DNA of 64,000 nt from an uncultured bacterium (GTDB taxonomy: Bacteria; Cyanobacteriota; Vampirovibrionia; Gastranaerophilales; Gastranaerophilaceae). The position numbers and the translations under genes were made by a program. Below are positions 6,732 through 15,496 of this stretch, one piece after another. Within the stretch, counting starts at the first letter, position 1; every line of letters starts with the position of its first letter. The DNA is taken from contig CADCKD010000006.1 of NCBI GenBank assembly GCA_902801985.1, positions 1 through 64,000 of the forward strand. Reading direction: 5' to 3'. The notes under the pieces were generated by a model. It made no database searches and was not told the origin of the DNA. It saw nothing but the letters and a program-made list of their open reading frames with translations.

Positions 6732-8315
6732 ATGATTGATAAATATTATTTAACAACAGCGATTGATTATGTAAATGGTGCACCACATATAGGACATGCA
6801 TACGAAAAAATATTAACAGATATTATAGCCAGACATTATTCTTTGAGAACAGAGAATTTGTTTTTCTTGACAGGAACAGATGAGCATGGTATCAAAATTC
6901 AAAAAACAGCGGCATCTCAAGGGATAACTCCAAAAGAACTATGTGATATGAATTCACAAAAATTCAAAGATGCGTGGAGTGCTTTGGATGTTAAATATAA
7001 CAGATTTATAAGAACAACGGATGCAGATCATGAAAAAATTGTTCAAAAAATCTTCCAAAAGCTTAAAGATAAAGGTGCAATTTATAAACATGAATACGAA
7101 GGCTGGTATTGTCAGGGTTGTGAATGCTTTTTAAATCCAAAAGATTTGACAGAAGACGGGCTTTGTCCTGACCACTTGAAAAAACCGGATGTTGTAAAAG
7201 AAGAAAATTATTTCTTTAAATTAACAGATTACAAAGATGCAATAATTAAACATATTAAAGAACATCCGGATTTTATAGTTCCAAGTTTCAGAGCAAACGA
7301 AGTTATAAATCAATTAGAAGATATTCAGGATATTTCTGTTTCTCGTTCAAAAGAGAATGTCGGATGGGGAATTGATATTTTGGATGATCCGGAACAATCA
7401 ATTTATGTGTGGATAGATGCATTGTCAAATTATATAACAGCTATAGGTTACGATCCGGACGGAAATTCATCAGAACAATTTAAAAAATTGTGGCCGGTTG
7501 ATGTTCATGTTATCGGAAAAGATATTTTGAAATTCCATGCAATTTATTGGCCTGCAATACTTTTGGCGTTGGATTTGCCGCTGCCGAAACATATTTTTGC
7601 CCACGGCTGGATTACTATTGATGAAACAAAAATGTCAAAATCTTTAGGCAATGTTGTTTCGCCGACATCTATTTTGGAAAACTTTGAACTAAAATATCCT
7701 GATGCGTTCAGATATTATATGGCAACATCCGCACCTTGCGGGCGTGACGGAAATTATTCCGATCAGGATTTTAAAGAAAAAGTTAATGCACATCTTGCAA
7801 ACAGTATGGGCAATTTGCTGAATAGAAGCCTTTCAATGCTCGTAAAATATTTTGACGGTGAAGTAAAAGAAGAATTTTTAACAAATCGTTCTAAAGAAGC
7901 CGAAAGTCTTTTAAAAACAGCATTAGGAACAGTTAAAATTGTAGAAAATCACTTTAATCATTTTGAAATTCAAGAAGCGGCACAAGAAATAATTTCCATT
8001 GTAGATGCTGCAAACAAATTTGTAACAGACAATGCTCCTTGGACTTTGGCAAAAGAAGAAAAAATGACTGAATGTGGTCAAGTTTTGGCAACAATTCTTG
8101 AAGTTATGTGCATAATATCTTCTTTAATTTACCCATACTGTCCAAATATTGCACAGGATATGGCAAAACAATTATCATACGATATTTCTACAAAATATGA
8201 TGATATAACGACATCTAATATTAAAGCCGGTAAATTAATCGCGAAAGAAGATATTTTCCCTGTCTTTTTGAGAGTTGATTCCGAGCTGGCCGATAAAACA
8301 AAAATTAAAGCATAA
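6732..8315 (+). CDS. metG: Methionyl-tRNA synthetase
   Basis: Predicted 527-residue class I aminoacyl-tRNA synthetase that charges tRNA-Met with methionine. The HIGH signature is PHIGH at 18-22. The KMSKS loop starts at Lys300. A zinc knuckle (CQGCECF...GLCPDH, about 125-145) lies in the connective-peptide region. A helical anticodon-binding domain follows (about 350-510). The protein ends without the C-terminal EMAP-like tRNA-binding dimerisation domain found in some bacterial MetRS, which is a normal variant. The RBS GAGGG is present. It is monocistronic as far as can be seen. Confidence 0.97.
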   Translation: MIDKYYLTTAIDYVNGAPHIGHAYEKILTDIIARHYSLRTENLFFLTGTDEHGIKIQKTAASQGITPKELCDMNSQKFKDAWSALDVKYNRFIRTTDADHEKIVQKIFQKLKDKGAIYKHEYEGWYCQGCECFLNPKDLTEDGLCPDHLKKPDVVKEENYFFKLTDYKDAIIKHIKEHPDFIVPSFRANEVINQLEDIQDISVSRSKENVGWGIDILDDPEQSIYVWIDALSNYITAIGYDPDGNSSEQFKKLWPVDVHVIGKDILKFHAIYWPAILLALDLPLPKHIFAHGWITIDETKMSKSLGNVVSPTSILENFELKYPDAFRYYMATSAPCGRDGNYSDQDFKEKVNAHLANSMGNLLNRSLSMLVKYFDGEVKEEFLTNRSKEAESLLKTALGTVKIVENHFNHFEIQEAAQEIISIVDAANKFVTDNAPWTLAKEEKMTECGQVLATILEVMCIISSLIYPYCPNIAQDMAKQLSYDISTKYDDITTSNIKAGKLIAKEDIFPVFLRVDSELADKTKIKA

Positions 8316-8332
8316 ATCATACACTTGATTTA

Positions 8333-8361
8333 TTGATATAGCTGTTCAAATACTTTATCAT
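8333..8361 (+). promoter_or_regulatory. Predicted leaderless promoter of the TonB-C protein
   Basis: TTGATA (8333-8338), 17-nt spacer, TATCAT (8356-8361), then 6 nt to ATG at 8368. No Shine-Dalgarno is present. Transcription would begin at or next to the start codon. Confidence 0.6.
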
Positions 8362-8367
8362 TTTTAT

Positions 8368-8793
8368 ATGAAAAAAGTAATAGCAGGAATTTTATTTTTA
8401 TTGTTTATGAACAGTACGAGTGCTTATGCTAAAGGATTTTTCTTTGGCAGAAAACCTAAACGTGCGCCAATTCCGGTTGTTAAGATTTATACAATTGATG
8501 ATTATATGAAGGATATGGAGCGTGAAATTAAAGCAAATTGGGCTCCTCCGCAGAATAGTTTTAAGAATAAAACAGTAGTAAATTTCCAAATACTTCGTGA
8601 CGGAACAATTAAAAATCCGCTCATATCCGAAACATCAGGGGACAAAGAATTTGACAGGGCTGCAATGCTTGCGCTCGCGAATACGAACAAAGTTACTCCA
8701 CCGCCAAGAAATCTTGTAGGTGATAGTATGGATATTTATTTCACATTTGAAAGATTTTCATATCTTGTTCATAAAGACAGATATGACAGATAA
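8368..8793 (+). CDS. Secreted protein with TonB/TolA-type C-terminal domain
   Basis: Predicted 141 residues. A signal peptide (about 1-21, ending STSAYAKG) is followed by a domain resembling the TonB C-terminus (about 48-135: MEREIKANWAPPQ, VNFQILRDGTIKNPLI, EFDRAAMLAL). There is no membrane anchor beyond the signal and no proline-rich spanning region, so it is not a classical TonB energy transducer. A paralogue at 50702 shares the KANW.PP core and organisation. Such stand-alone domains probably bind periplasmic or envelope partners (inference). It abuts the convergent hinT gene. Confidence 0.85.
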   Translation: MKKVIAGILFLLFMNSTSAYAKGFFFGRKPKRAPIPVVKIYTIDDYMKDMEREIKANWAPPQNSFKNKTVVNFQILRDGTIKNPLISETSGDKEFDRAAMLALANTNKVTPPPRNLVGDSMDIYFTFERFSYLVHKDRYDR

Positions 8794-9108
8794 TTATTTT
8801 TTACCCAAAACATGAATATGAAGGTGAAAAACTTCCTGCCCTGCTTCTTTACCGGTATTAATCTGTGTTCTGTATGATTTTAAGCCGATTTTTTTAGTAA
8901 CATCTTTCACTGTTTGCAAAAGTTCTGCCATAAGCTCTTTATCTTCAAGTTCATTAAGCGACGGCACATGCTTTTTGGGACATACAAGCATATGTATAGG
9001 AGCTTTTGGGTTTATATCATTAAATACAACTGTGTTTTCTGTTTCGTATACAAATTCTGTATTAAAATCACCGTTTATGATTTTGCAAAAAATACATTCT
9101 TCACTCAT
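8794..9108 (-). CDS. hinT: HIT-family purine nucleoside phosphoramidase (HinT type)
   Basis: Predicted 104 residues, the usual size of bacterial HinT. The N-terminal CIFCKIINGD and the C-terminal histidine triad HLHIHVLG are intact, so hydrolysis of nucleotide phosphoramidates or acyl-AMP is expected. It lies 9 nt downstream of the helicase-nuclease gene on the same strand and is probably cotranscribed. Its stop touches that of the convergent TonB-C gene. Confidence 0.95.
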   Translation of the reverse strand: MSEECIFCKIINGDFNTEFVYETENTVVFNDINPKAPIHMLVCPKKHVPSLNELEDKELMAELLQTVKDVTKKIGLKSYRTQINTGKEAGQEVFHLHIHVLGKK

Positions 9109-9117
9109 AATTTACTC

Positions 9118-12100
9118 CTATATATCAACTGCCAATACTCTGTCAAGGCAGGCCTTTGCAGAATATTGCCATTCACGATATGTTATACGTTTAACTTTTA
9201 GCCCGCAACGCTCAAGTATAGATTGCTTTTTCATATTAGAAATATTAGAACGTTTGTTATCTTCAACACCGTCAATTTCAATTACAAAGGAATCATCTAC
9301 CAGTAAATCTGCGCTCAAACCTGCAATATCTGCACCCGCAACAACTCTGTGGTCAAGTTTGCGAATTTCGTCTGCTACTTCTTTTTCAAATTTATTTTTA
9401 TAAATATTTGCATCAATTTCATCATTTGCCAAAGCACGTTTGCGCTCAACATATTCTTTCATATATGAAACATAATTTCTGAAAGAACCATCCGGCATGG
9501 TTTCCAAGTCATGTGATACAAAGTTTATGCATTTATTTTTAGCACGTGTAATTGCAACGTTGAAAAGATTTGGTTTCTGTAAGAATGTAATACTTTGCGG
9601 GAATGAATTATTTGCAAAACCCCACGAAATAAGCATAATATCTCTTTCATCTCCTTGGAACGTATGTGCTGTACCAATTTCTATTTGGTGTTTTTTAATC
9701 ATGTAATCTGAAAGAACTCTCGGAACAGATATTTTTAACTGCTCAACCTGTGCTCTGAACGGTGAAATTATACCGATAGTTGTTGGGTTTTCAGGGTTTT
9801 TACGTTCGTCTTCAATAATAATTTCATGCAATACTTTAACAAGCTCTTCAACTTCCGGAAGGTTTCTTGTTGCATCAGAATCAACTTTTCCGTCCGCAAC
9901 TTTTACCATTTCAAGTGCAACATAATCAGAAGGTTCTTTTCTCATAACTCTTATTCTGTCTGAATAAAATTCGTGATTAGAAAAATTGATTATAGCAGGC
10001 AAACTTCTAAAATGTTCATCAAGCATAACAGAATTCATTGAGTAATAATCTGCCAAATCAAACATAGAGTTTGTTCTAAATCTCCACATCAATTGGTATT
10101 TGTCAGGAATTCCGTACTGGCTCAAGAATGATTGTTCTTTTGCCTTTTCAAGGAATGACAAGTGTGGCAATTGTTTGTCATCACCGACTATAACAGATTT
10201 TTTGGCTCTGTACATAATAGGGAAACAACTTGCAATATCGCATTGAGAGGCTTCATCAATTATTGCAACATCAAACATTCCCGGTTTTAGCGGTAATGAG
10301 TCTGAAACTGCATATGTTGTAACGCACCAGCATGGAAATGCTTCTAAAAGTGGTTTAAAATCTTCTTCTTCCAGTATTTTTGATTGAAGTTTCTTACGGC
10401 GTTCAACTAACGACATCGCATGAACTTTTATTCTGCGTTTTTTCTTATCATCACGCAAAAGAGCTTTTAATGCTTCTCTACGTGTGCTTTTTAAAATATT
10501 TATAGCTAAAGTTTTTTGTTTTTTCTTTAATTGTCTGATTTGTTCATTCATAACATGCAAATTGCCTGTTTTTTGAATGTCAGCTTCAATTTTTCGGAGT
10601 TTCCATTTTTCTGTAACATAATCAAGCTCGACTTTTAGCCTGTCAAGACTTTCGGAATCAACAGAAAAATCTTTCAAATTAAGAATTTTTTTAAGGCTTC
10701 TTAAGCTCGACATATTGGCCAAAGATGCGAAAAATCCGGCCTTTTCCATATTATCTGTTAAGTTTTTTATAATATTATTGACGCTATCGATTTCTGCCTT
10801 TTTCAATGAGCGTTTGATATATTGCATTTCTCCGACTGTCAAAGAATGCTCTTTTATCTCTTTACTCAAATCATGCCATGCTTTTTCGAGTTTAATTATG
10901 TGCTCGCATTTGCTTTCAGTTTCTCTTAAGATATCAAGATGTTGTTTCATATCTTTAACATCTGAGAAAATATAATCTTCAACATCATCATCTAGGTCTG
11001 CTTTACCGGAAATCAAGTCTTGCAATTGAAGACTCAATTGTTTTTGATAATTGGCTCTGCCGGCTCTCAGTGCTAAGTATGGAGCTCCAAGATCATTCAA
11101 TCTCTCTGCCACAACATCCACCGCCTTATCCATACGAGATGCTACAAGAACAGTTTTTCCGTTAGCAATCAAGTGTGCAACAAGGTTTACGATTGTTTGA
11201 GATTTACCTGTCCCCGGAGGGCCCTGAACTGCAATGAATTTGTTATTTTCAATATTTTTGATAACTTTTTCCTGAGAATCACTTAAAGATAGTGGTGTAA
11301 CAGGATAAAACGGTTCATCATCAGATTTGTTTGAATTTTTTTCAACAGCCTGATTAAACTCATCGTTGATTACGCTCAAAGTGGTTTCTCTATATACTCC
11401 GGAAGGTTTTTCGGCAATTTGTAAAAGTTCATGCAGAACACCTGCAGTAACCGCAGGACGTTTTGTCAAAATAATTGCGCTCTGATACGTTACGCAAAGT
11501 TTTTTCAAATCTCCTTCATAGCGTTGCTTTTGCTGTTGAATATCATCCTCTATAATTTCATCTAAATTTTCGCCAGTAATTTGTACATCTGACAAATCAA
11601 CCTGAGGAGTTTCGTCTCTTGTAACGTTGTCTTCATCCGCATCTTCAGAATCATCCATAGAAATTTCAACATCCGGAATTAAAGATTTCAAAGTAGTTAA
11701 AAATACATCCATTTTTTCTTTTGTGATAGGTAAATCCGGAACAACATCCAAAATCCCTTCCAAAAATGAATCTACTTCATCATCGTCATCGCTTTTTTTC
11801 ATCAAAGAAGCCAATGCTCCGGTATTTAATGATAAAATATCTTCTTGTCTTATACAATTTATATTTACACCGTTTCGCTCAAGTTTACACGGTACATACA
11901 AAAGCGGTGTTAAAAACTCATTACGGCGTTTAGATTTGCCGTTTCTGCCGACTAAGAACATATAGCCGTAAATCAAATATTTGTCACGAGTATTGTTTTC
12001 ACTCTGAATCATAAGTTCGGTCAAATTTGCATTAGAACCGTCAAGTTTTAAATACTCTAAGCCTTCTGTCAGCAGAGTTTCTTTTTCCTTTAAGAAAATC

Positions 12101-12246
12101 CATTTGTTATCCTTATCCCCTTTAAGATTACGGAATGTAGAGCTTTTTACTTCTTCACGAACGCAATCGTGCAAGTATTGGCTTACTTTTTTTATAAAAC
12201 TGTTATTAAATGCTGAATTTAGTGCTTTTGTAGCTTCTTGTAACAT
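9118..12246 (-). CDS. Superfamily 1 (UPF1/DNA2-like) helicase with C-terminal nuclease-like domain
   Basis: Predicted 1042 residues. An uncharacterised N-terminal region (1-320) with an acidic stretch precedes Walker A at about 335 (GPPGTGKSQT). A coiled-coil insertion spans about 430-620. Walker B IDEAS lies at about 665, followed by GDDKQLP, LDEHFRS and the C-terminal ITRAKN motif. The last 100 residues (ADLLVDDSFVIEIDG..., KKQSILERCG, ITYREW) resemble a Vsr/MTES_1575-type restriction-endonuclease fold. GAGGG supports the start at 12246 over the in-frame 12264. This architecture is common in antiphage or repair proteins. The target is unknown, and a housekeeping RNA/DNA role is an alternative. 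Confidence 0.85.
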   Translation of the reverse strand: MLQEATKALNSAFNNSFIKKVSQYLHDCVREEVKSSTFRNLKGDKDNKWIFLKEKETLLTEGLEYLKLDGSNANLTELMIQSENNTRDKYLIYGYMFLVGRNGKSKRRNEFLTPLLYVPCKLERNGVNINCIRQEDILSLNTGALASLMKKSDDDDEVDSFLEGILDVVPDLPITKEKMDVFLTTLKSLIPDVEISMDDSEDADEDNVTRDETPQVDLSDVQITGENLDEIIEDDIQQQKQRYEGDLKKLCVTYQSAIILTKRPAVTAGVLHELLQIAEKPSGVYRETTLSVINDEFNQAVEKNSNKSDDEPFYPVTPLSLSDSQEKVIKNIENNKFIAVQGPPGTGKSQTIVNLVAHLIANGKTVLVASRMDKAVDVVAERLNDLGAPYLALRAGRANYQKQLSLQLQDLISGKADLDDDVEDYIFSDVKDMKQHLDILRETESKCEHIIKLEKAWHDLSKEIKEHSLTVGEMQYIKRSLKKAEIDSVNNIIKNLTDNMEKAGFFASLANMSSLRSLKKILNLKDFSVDSESLDRLKVELDYVTEKWKLRKIEADIQKTGNLHVMNEQIRQLKKKQKTLAINILKSTRREALKALLRDDKKKRRIKVHAMSLVERRKKLQSKILEEEDFKPLLEAFPCWCVTTYAVSDSLPLKPGMFDVAIIDEASQCDIASCFPIMYRAKKSVIVGDDKQLPHLSFLEKAKEQSFLSQYGIPDKYQLMWRFRTNSMFDLADYYSMNSVMLDEHFRSLPAIINFSNHEFYSDRIRVMRKEPSDYVALEMVKVADGKVDSDATRNLPEVEELVKVLHEIIIEDERKNPENPTTIGIISPFRAQVEQLKISVPRVLSDYMIKKHQIEIGTAHTFQGDERDIMLISWGFANNSFPQSITFLQKPNLFNVAITRAKNKCINFVSHDLETMPDGSFRNYVSYMKEYVERKRALANDEIDANIYKNKFEKEVADEIRKLDHRVVAGADIAGLSADLLVDDSFVIEIDGVEDNKRSNISNMKKQSILERCGLKVKRITYREWQYSAKACLDRVLAVDI

Positions 12247-12258
12247 TATTCCCTCACC

Positions 12259-12331
12259 CGTCATTCAGAGCCTGTTTGTTCATTTAGATTCTTCGCTTTG
12301 CTCAGAATGACGTTTACAGACGAAGAATCTT
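12259..12331. repeat. Dispersed GATTCTTCGCT..GCTCAGAATGAC palindromic repeat
   Basis: GTCATTCAGAG, GATTCTTCGCTTTGCTCAGA continuing ATGACG, and CGAAGAATC form nested inverted repeats. Relatives occur between rpoC1 and rpoC2 (29305-29375) and inside leuS (16604-16632). It begins directly upstream of the helicase RBS, so it is transcribed as, or interrupts, that gene's leader. Confidence 0.7.
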
Positions 12332-12457
12332 TGTTCTTTTTTCTATTCTACTCTATTTTACGGGAAAATCAACTATTTCACATCATTGATTTATAGGAAA
12401 TGTAATTAACCCGAAAAATTAGTATATCTATATGACAAATAATAGGATATTCTTTTA

Positions 12458-12463
12458 TATAAT
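12458..12463 (+). promoter_or_regulatory. Predicted -10 of a leaderless transcript
   Basis: TATAAT ends 6 nt before ATG at 12470, and no Shine-Dalgarno is seen. The -35 is not clear. Confidence 0.5.
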
Positions 12464-12469
12464 GATTGA

Positions 12470-13147
12470 ATGGAAGAAATAGCAGTTGATAAAAAATATC
12501 TTGAATATATAGACAATTTTATTAAACAAATTACACCATTGCTGCCAAAGGATGTTAATAAATTACAGCAAGAATATTTGGTTAATAATATAAAATATTC
12601 AACTGTTCTTTTAGCGTCTTCCATGCAAACAGATACTGTATTTAAAAGTTTAAATTTCGAAAAGCAATGTTTGTATATAAGAATTATGGGAGAATGGTCT
12701 TTTCATAAAGAGATTGATCTTTTCAGATCCGGTATTCCTGCAAGGCATTGGCGCAATATTATGCAAAAAATATGGTATACAGTATGGGAAGTTATGTATG
12801 CTTGTATTCAAAATTCTGCGTCTGACGAAGTTTTATTATCCATAATTGAACGTTATGTGAATAAAACATATAATTATGCAATAGAAGATTTGAAGCAATC
12901 TCATATTATTGATGAATCAACGGTTGAACAGGCTAAAGAACAATCTAATATTGAGATTATGGCTCAAGAATATAGAAAAAAAATTCAAAAAAGAAAAACA
13001 AAAAAATATATTTACTATGCAATATTATTGGTTGTTATAAGTATTTTGGTTTCTTTCCTTGTGTTGAATTATAAAATATTTGGAGTAATAGGTATTTTAA
13101 CTTTTATGGTTATATACAATATTGTTATGTATGATAATAAAAAATGA
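12470..13147 (+). CDS. Membrane-anchored protein of unknown function
   Basis: Predicted 225 residues. A helical soluble domain (1-165) is followed by a basic stretch (KKIQKRKTKK) and two closely spaced transmembrane segments (about 181-200 and 204-221) near the C-terminus, leaving the N-terminal domain probably in the cytoplasm. No motif was recognised. It is upstream of, and probably independent from, the Nudix/HAD pair, which has its own promoter-like hexamer. Confidence 0.75.
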   Translation: MEEIAVDKKYLEYIDNFIKQITPLLPKDVNKLQQEYLVNNIKYSTVLLASSMQTDTVFKSLNFEKQCLYIRIMGEWSFHKEIDLFRSGIPARHWRNIMQKIWYTVWEVMYACIQNSASDEVLLSIIERYVNKTYNYAIEDLKQSHIIDESTVEQAKEQSNIEIMAQEYRKKIQKRKTKKYIYYAILLVVISILVSFLVLNYKIFGVIGILTFMVIYNIVMYDNKK

Positions 13148-13171
13148 AATCTTCAAAGATATTATTTATGA

Positions 13172-13177
13172 TATAAT
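13172..13177 (+). promoter_or_regulatory. Predicted -10 of a leaderless Nudix transcript
   Basis: TATAAT ends 6 nt before ATG at 13184, with no Shine-Dalgarno. The -35 is weak. Confidence 0.5.
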
Positions 13178-13183
13178 TTTGTT

Positions 13184-13720
13184 ATGAATTTTGAAGAAAA
13201 AACATTGAATTCACAGGTTGTTTTTGACGGCAGGGTTATGACAGTCATAAAAGACGATATAGAATTACCTGACGGAGAGAAATCTTTTAGAGAGGTTGTT
13301 GTTCATCCCGGCGGGGTTGTAATAGCGGCATTGAATGATGATAAAATTATTTTTGCACAGCAATACAGATACCCTTTAAAATCCGTAAATATTGAACTGC
13401 CGGCAGGACGTCTTGAAATAAATGAAGACCCCCAATATGCGGCAAAAAGAGAACTTGAAGAAGAAACAGGATACAGGGCAAAATCTTGGCAGTCTCTTGG
13501 ATATATAAATACAACCCCCGGAATTTGTACAGAAAAATTGTATTTATATTTAGCAAAAGATTTGGAATATGTCGGTGAACACCCTGATCAGGGCGAGTTT
13601 TTAAAATGTGTGCAGTATTCAATATCTGATGTTTTTGAAATGATTAAAAGCGGTAAGATAAATGACGGGAAAACTATTTGTGCTTTAACAAGAGCATTTT
13701 GCAAAGGGTTTGAAATATGA
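13184..13720 (+). CDS. Nudix hydrolase, ADP-ribose pyrophosphatase type
   Basis: Predicted 178 residues. The Nudix box fits GX5EX7REUXEEXGU and is read as GRLEINEDP...RELEEETGY (about 77-98). The upstream ELPAGRLE and the overall length resemble ADP-ribose pyrophosphatases (NudF/YqkG), which split ADP-ribose into AMP and ribose-5-phosphate. Substrate specificity cannot be fixed from sequence alone. The stop overlaps the start of the HAD phosphatase by 4 nt, so the two are translationally coupled. Confidence 0.93.
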   Translation: MNFEEKTLNSQVVFDGRVMTVIKDDIELPDGEKSFREVVVHPGGVVIAALNDDKIIFAQQYRYPLKSVNIELPAGRLEINEDPQYAAKRELEEETGYRAKSWQSLGYINTTPGICTEKLYLYLAKDLEYVGEHPDQGEFLKCVQYSISDVFEMIKSGKINDGKTICALTRAFCKGFEI

Positions 13721-14514
13721 TTAAAATGATTGCAACTGACATAGACGGAACAATATTGCCATATCATGGTGAATTTTCACAGAAAACGAAAGATTGTGTA
13801 AAAAAATTAAATGAAAGCGGGATAAAAGTAATTCTTGTCACAGGCAGAATGCATTCTTCCGCAACTCCTTTGGCCGCACAGTTGGGATTAAATTTGCCGA
13901 TTATTTCTTATCAAGGCGGTCTTATTAAAGATATGGACGGCAAAACTTTATTTCAAACAGAATTAAATTCTGATATAGCAAAAGAAATTATACAGTGGGG
14001 AAGAAAAAATAACGTTCATTTGAATTTATACATAGATGATAAATTGTATGTTGAACAAGATGATGAAATTATAAAATATTATATTCAAGGTAAATTTGTT
14101 GATTATACAGTATGTTCGTTTGATGATTTAGAAATTAAAAATGTAAATAAATTGCTTGCAATAGATATTCACGATGCTGATAGAGTAACATCTTGGGTAG
14201 ATATTTTAAAATCGAAATACCCCGATTTATACATTGTAAAGTCTACTCCATATTTTTGTGAAATAGGTTCTGCGGATGCCAAAAAGTCTATTGGGGTAGA
14301 ATTTTTATGTAAAATGTGGGGGATAGATAAATCTGAAGTTTTGGCTATTGGAGATCAAAACAACGATATTGATCTGATACAATCAGGCGGAGTCGGAATT
14401 GCAATGGAAAACGGAACACCGGAACTTAAGCAAGTCGCGAACTATATTACTGATTCTGTTGAAAATGACGGATTTGTAAAAGCTGTCGAAAAATTTGTTT
14501 TTAGTGCGGTTTAA
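13717..14514 (+). CDS. Cof-type HAD-IIB phosphatase
   Basis: Predicted 265 residues. Motif I is DIDGTI with nucleophile Asp8 and Asp10 (ATDIDGT). Motif II is ILVTGR. Motif IV is AIGDQNNDIDLI near the C-terminus. A C2-type cap lies between (about 85-190). These enzymes dephosphorylate sugar phosphates, nucleotides or flavin precursors. The pairing with a Nudix hydrolase suggests nucleotide-sugar clean-up (inference). The 3' end overlaps the convergent zinc-ribbon membrane gene by 14 nt. Confidence 0.93.
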   Translation: MIKMIATDIDGTILPYHGEFSQKTKDCVKKLNESGIKVILVTGRMHSSATPLAAQLGLNLPIISYQGGLIKDMDGKTLFQTELNSDIAKEIIQWGRKNNVHLNLYIDDKLYVEQDDEIIKYYIQGKFVDYTVCSFDDLEIKNVNKLLAIDIHDADRVTSWVDILKSKYPDLYIVKSTPYFCEIGSADAKKSIGVEFLCKMWGIDKSEVLAIGDQNNDIDLIQSGGVGIAMENGTPELKQVANYITDSVENDGFVKAVEKFVFSAV

Positions 14515-14836
14515 TATATTCGTCAATATCAACTTTACATAGCGGACAAAATCTTGGGCGTTTCCCTTTGTATGTAAATGCTCTGTCACATTTTGGACAA
14601 TAAAATTTATTTGGTTTGAAAATAGCTATAAATATCAAAATTCCCCAAATTGCAATTTGAGAAAATATAAATATTACAATTCCCCAAAACAGTGCCGAAC
14701 CCAAGATATTTATCGGTGCAGCCCAGTTAATTTGAGGCAGTGAAAATGTCGGATAATAGTAATAATATCCCGTGTCGTATGATACAGAACTGCTTGCTGG
14801 TGCTGATGGTTGAACTGTACGGGTTACAACATTCAT
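14501..14836 (-). CDS. Small membrane protein with C-terminal zinc ribbon
   Basis: Predicted 111 residues. An N-terminal Ser/Tyr-rich segment (about 10-32, with five consecutive Tyr) is followed by one long or two short hydrophobic segments (about 45-73). A zinc ribbon formed by CPKC and CPLC (about 79-101) follows. The ribbon is probably cytoplasmic. The RBS is AGAAAAGAGG. It is convergent with the HAD gene. The family was not recognised; small zinc-ribbon membrane proteins often help scaffold membrane complexes. Confidence 0.75.
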   Translation of the reverse strand: MNVVTRTVQPSAPASSSVSYDTGYYYYYPTFSLPQINWAAPINILGSALFWGIVIFIFSQIAIWGILIFIAIFKPNKFYCPKCDRAFTYKGKRPRFCPLCKVDIDEYIKPH

Positions 14837-14914
14837 TTTTTACCTCTTTTCTATTTATTATTATATCATATTTTTTAATGTTATAATTTTTTATATTACA
14901 AACGGAGAAAAAAT

Positions 14915-15409
14915 ATGTATAGAGTCGGAACGGGTTATGATATTCACAAACTTGTAGAGGGTAGAGAACTTATAATTGGCGGTGTTACAATTACTCACGA
15001 AAAGGGTCTTCTTGGCCACTCAGATGCGGATGTGTTAATTCATGCCCTTATAGACGGAATGCTTGGTGCGTTGGCTCTTGATGACATAGGAACATTATTT
15101 CCGGATACAGATTCAAAATATAAAGATATAGATAGTACAATTTTATTAAAAAAAGTTTATGACATCGTGCAGGATAAAGGATATGCAATAGTGAACATAG
15201 ACAGTAATATCATCGCTCAAGCTCCGAAAATGATGCCTTATATTCCTAAAATGAAAGAAGTTATAGCTCATATTTTGAAAATTGCGCCGCAAGATATATC
15301 AATTAAAGCAAAAACTAAAGAACAAATGGATGCTGTCGGGCAAAAACTTGCCATAGAAGCAAATGCTGTTGTCTTACTAAAAAAACAAATGAAAAAAATG
15401 TACGAGTAG
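14915..15409 (+). CDS. ispF: 2-C-methyl-D-erythritol 2,4-cyclodiphosphate synthase
   Basis: Predicted 164 residues, normal for IspF. The enzyme cyclises CDP-ME-2-phosphate with loss of CMP in the MEP isoprenoid pathway. Conserved zinc-binding and active-site parts are visible: GYDIHKL near the N-terminus, HSDADVLIHALIDG, and the C-terminal TKEQMDAVGQ. The RBS GGAG is present. It lies upstream of leuS with its own spacer and is not obviously in an isoprenoid operon. Confidence 0.97.
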   Translation: MYRVGTGYDIHKLVEGRELIIGGVTITHEKGLLGHSDADVLIHALIDGMLGALALDDIGTLFPDTDSKYKDIDSTILLKKVYDIVQDKGYAIVNIDSNIIAQAPKMMPYIPKMKEVIAHILKIAPQDISIKAKTKEQMDAVGQKLAIEANAVVLLKKQMKKMYE

Positions 15410-15496
15410 TTATAAGTATAAAATTTCCCGAATTTTAATAAACAATACTTTTTATGTTATACTTTTTTTACAGAGAAAAAGAAATAAGAGGATATT

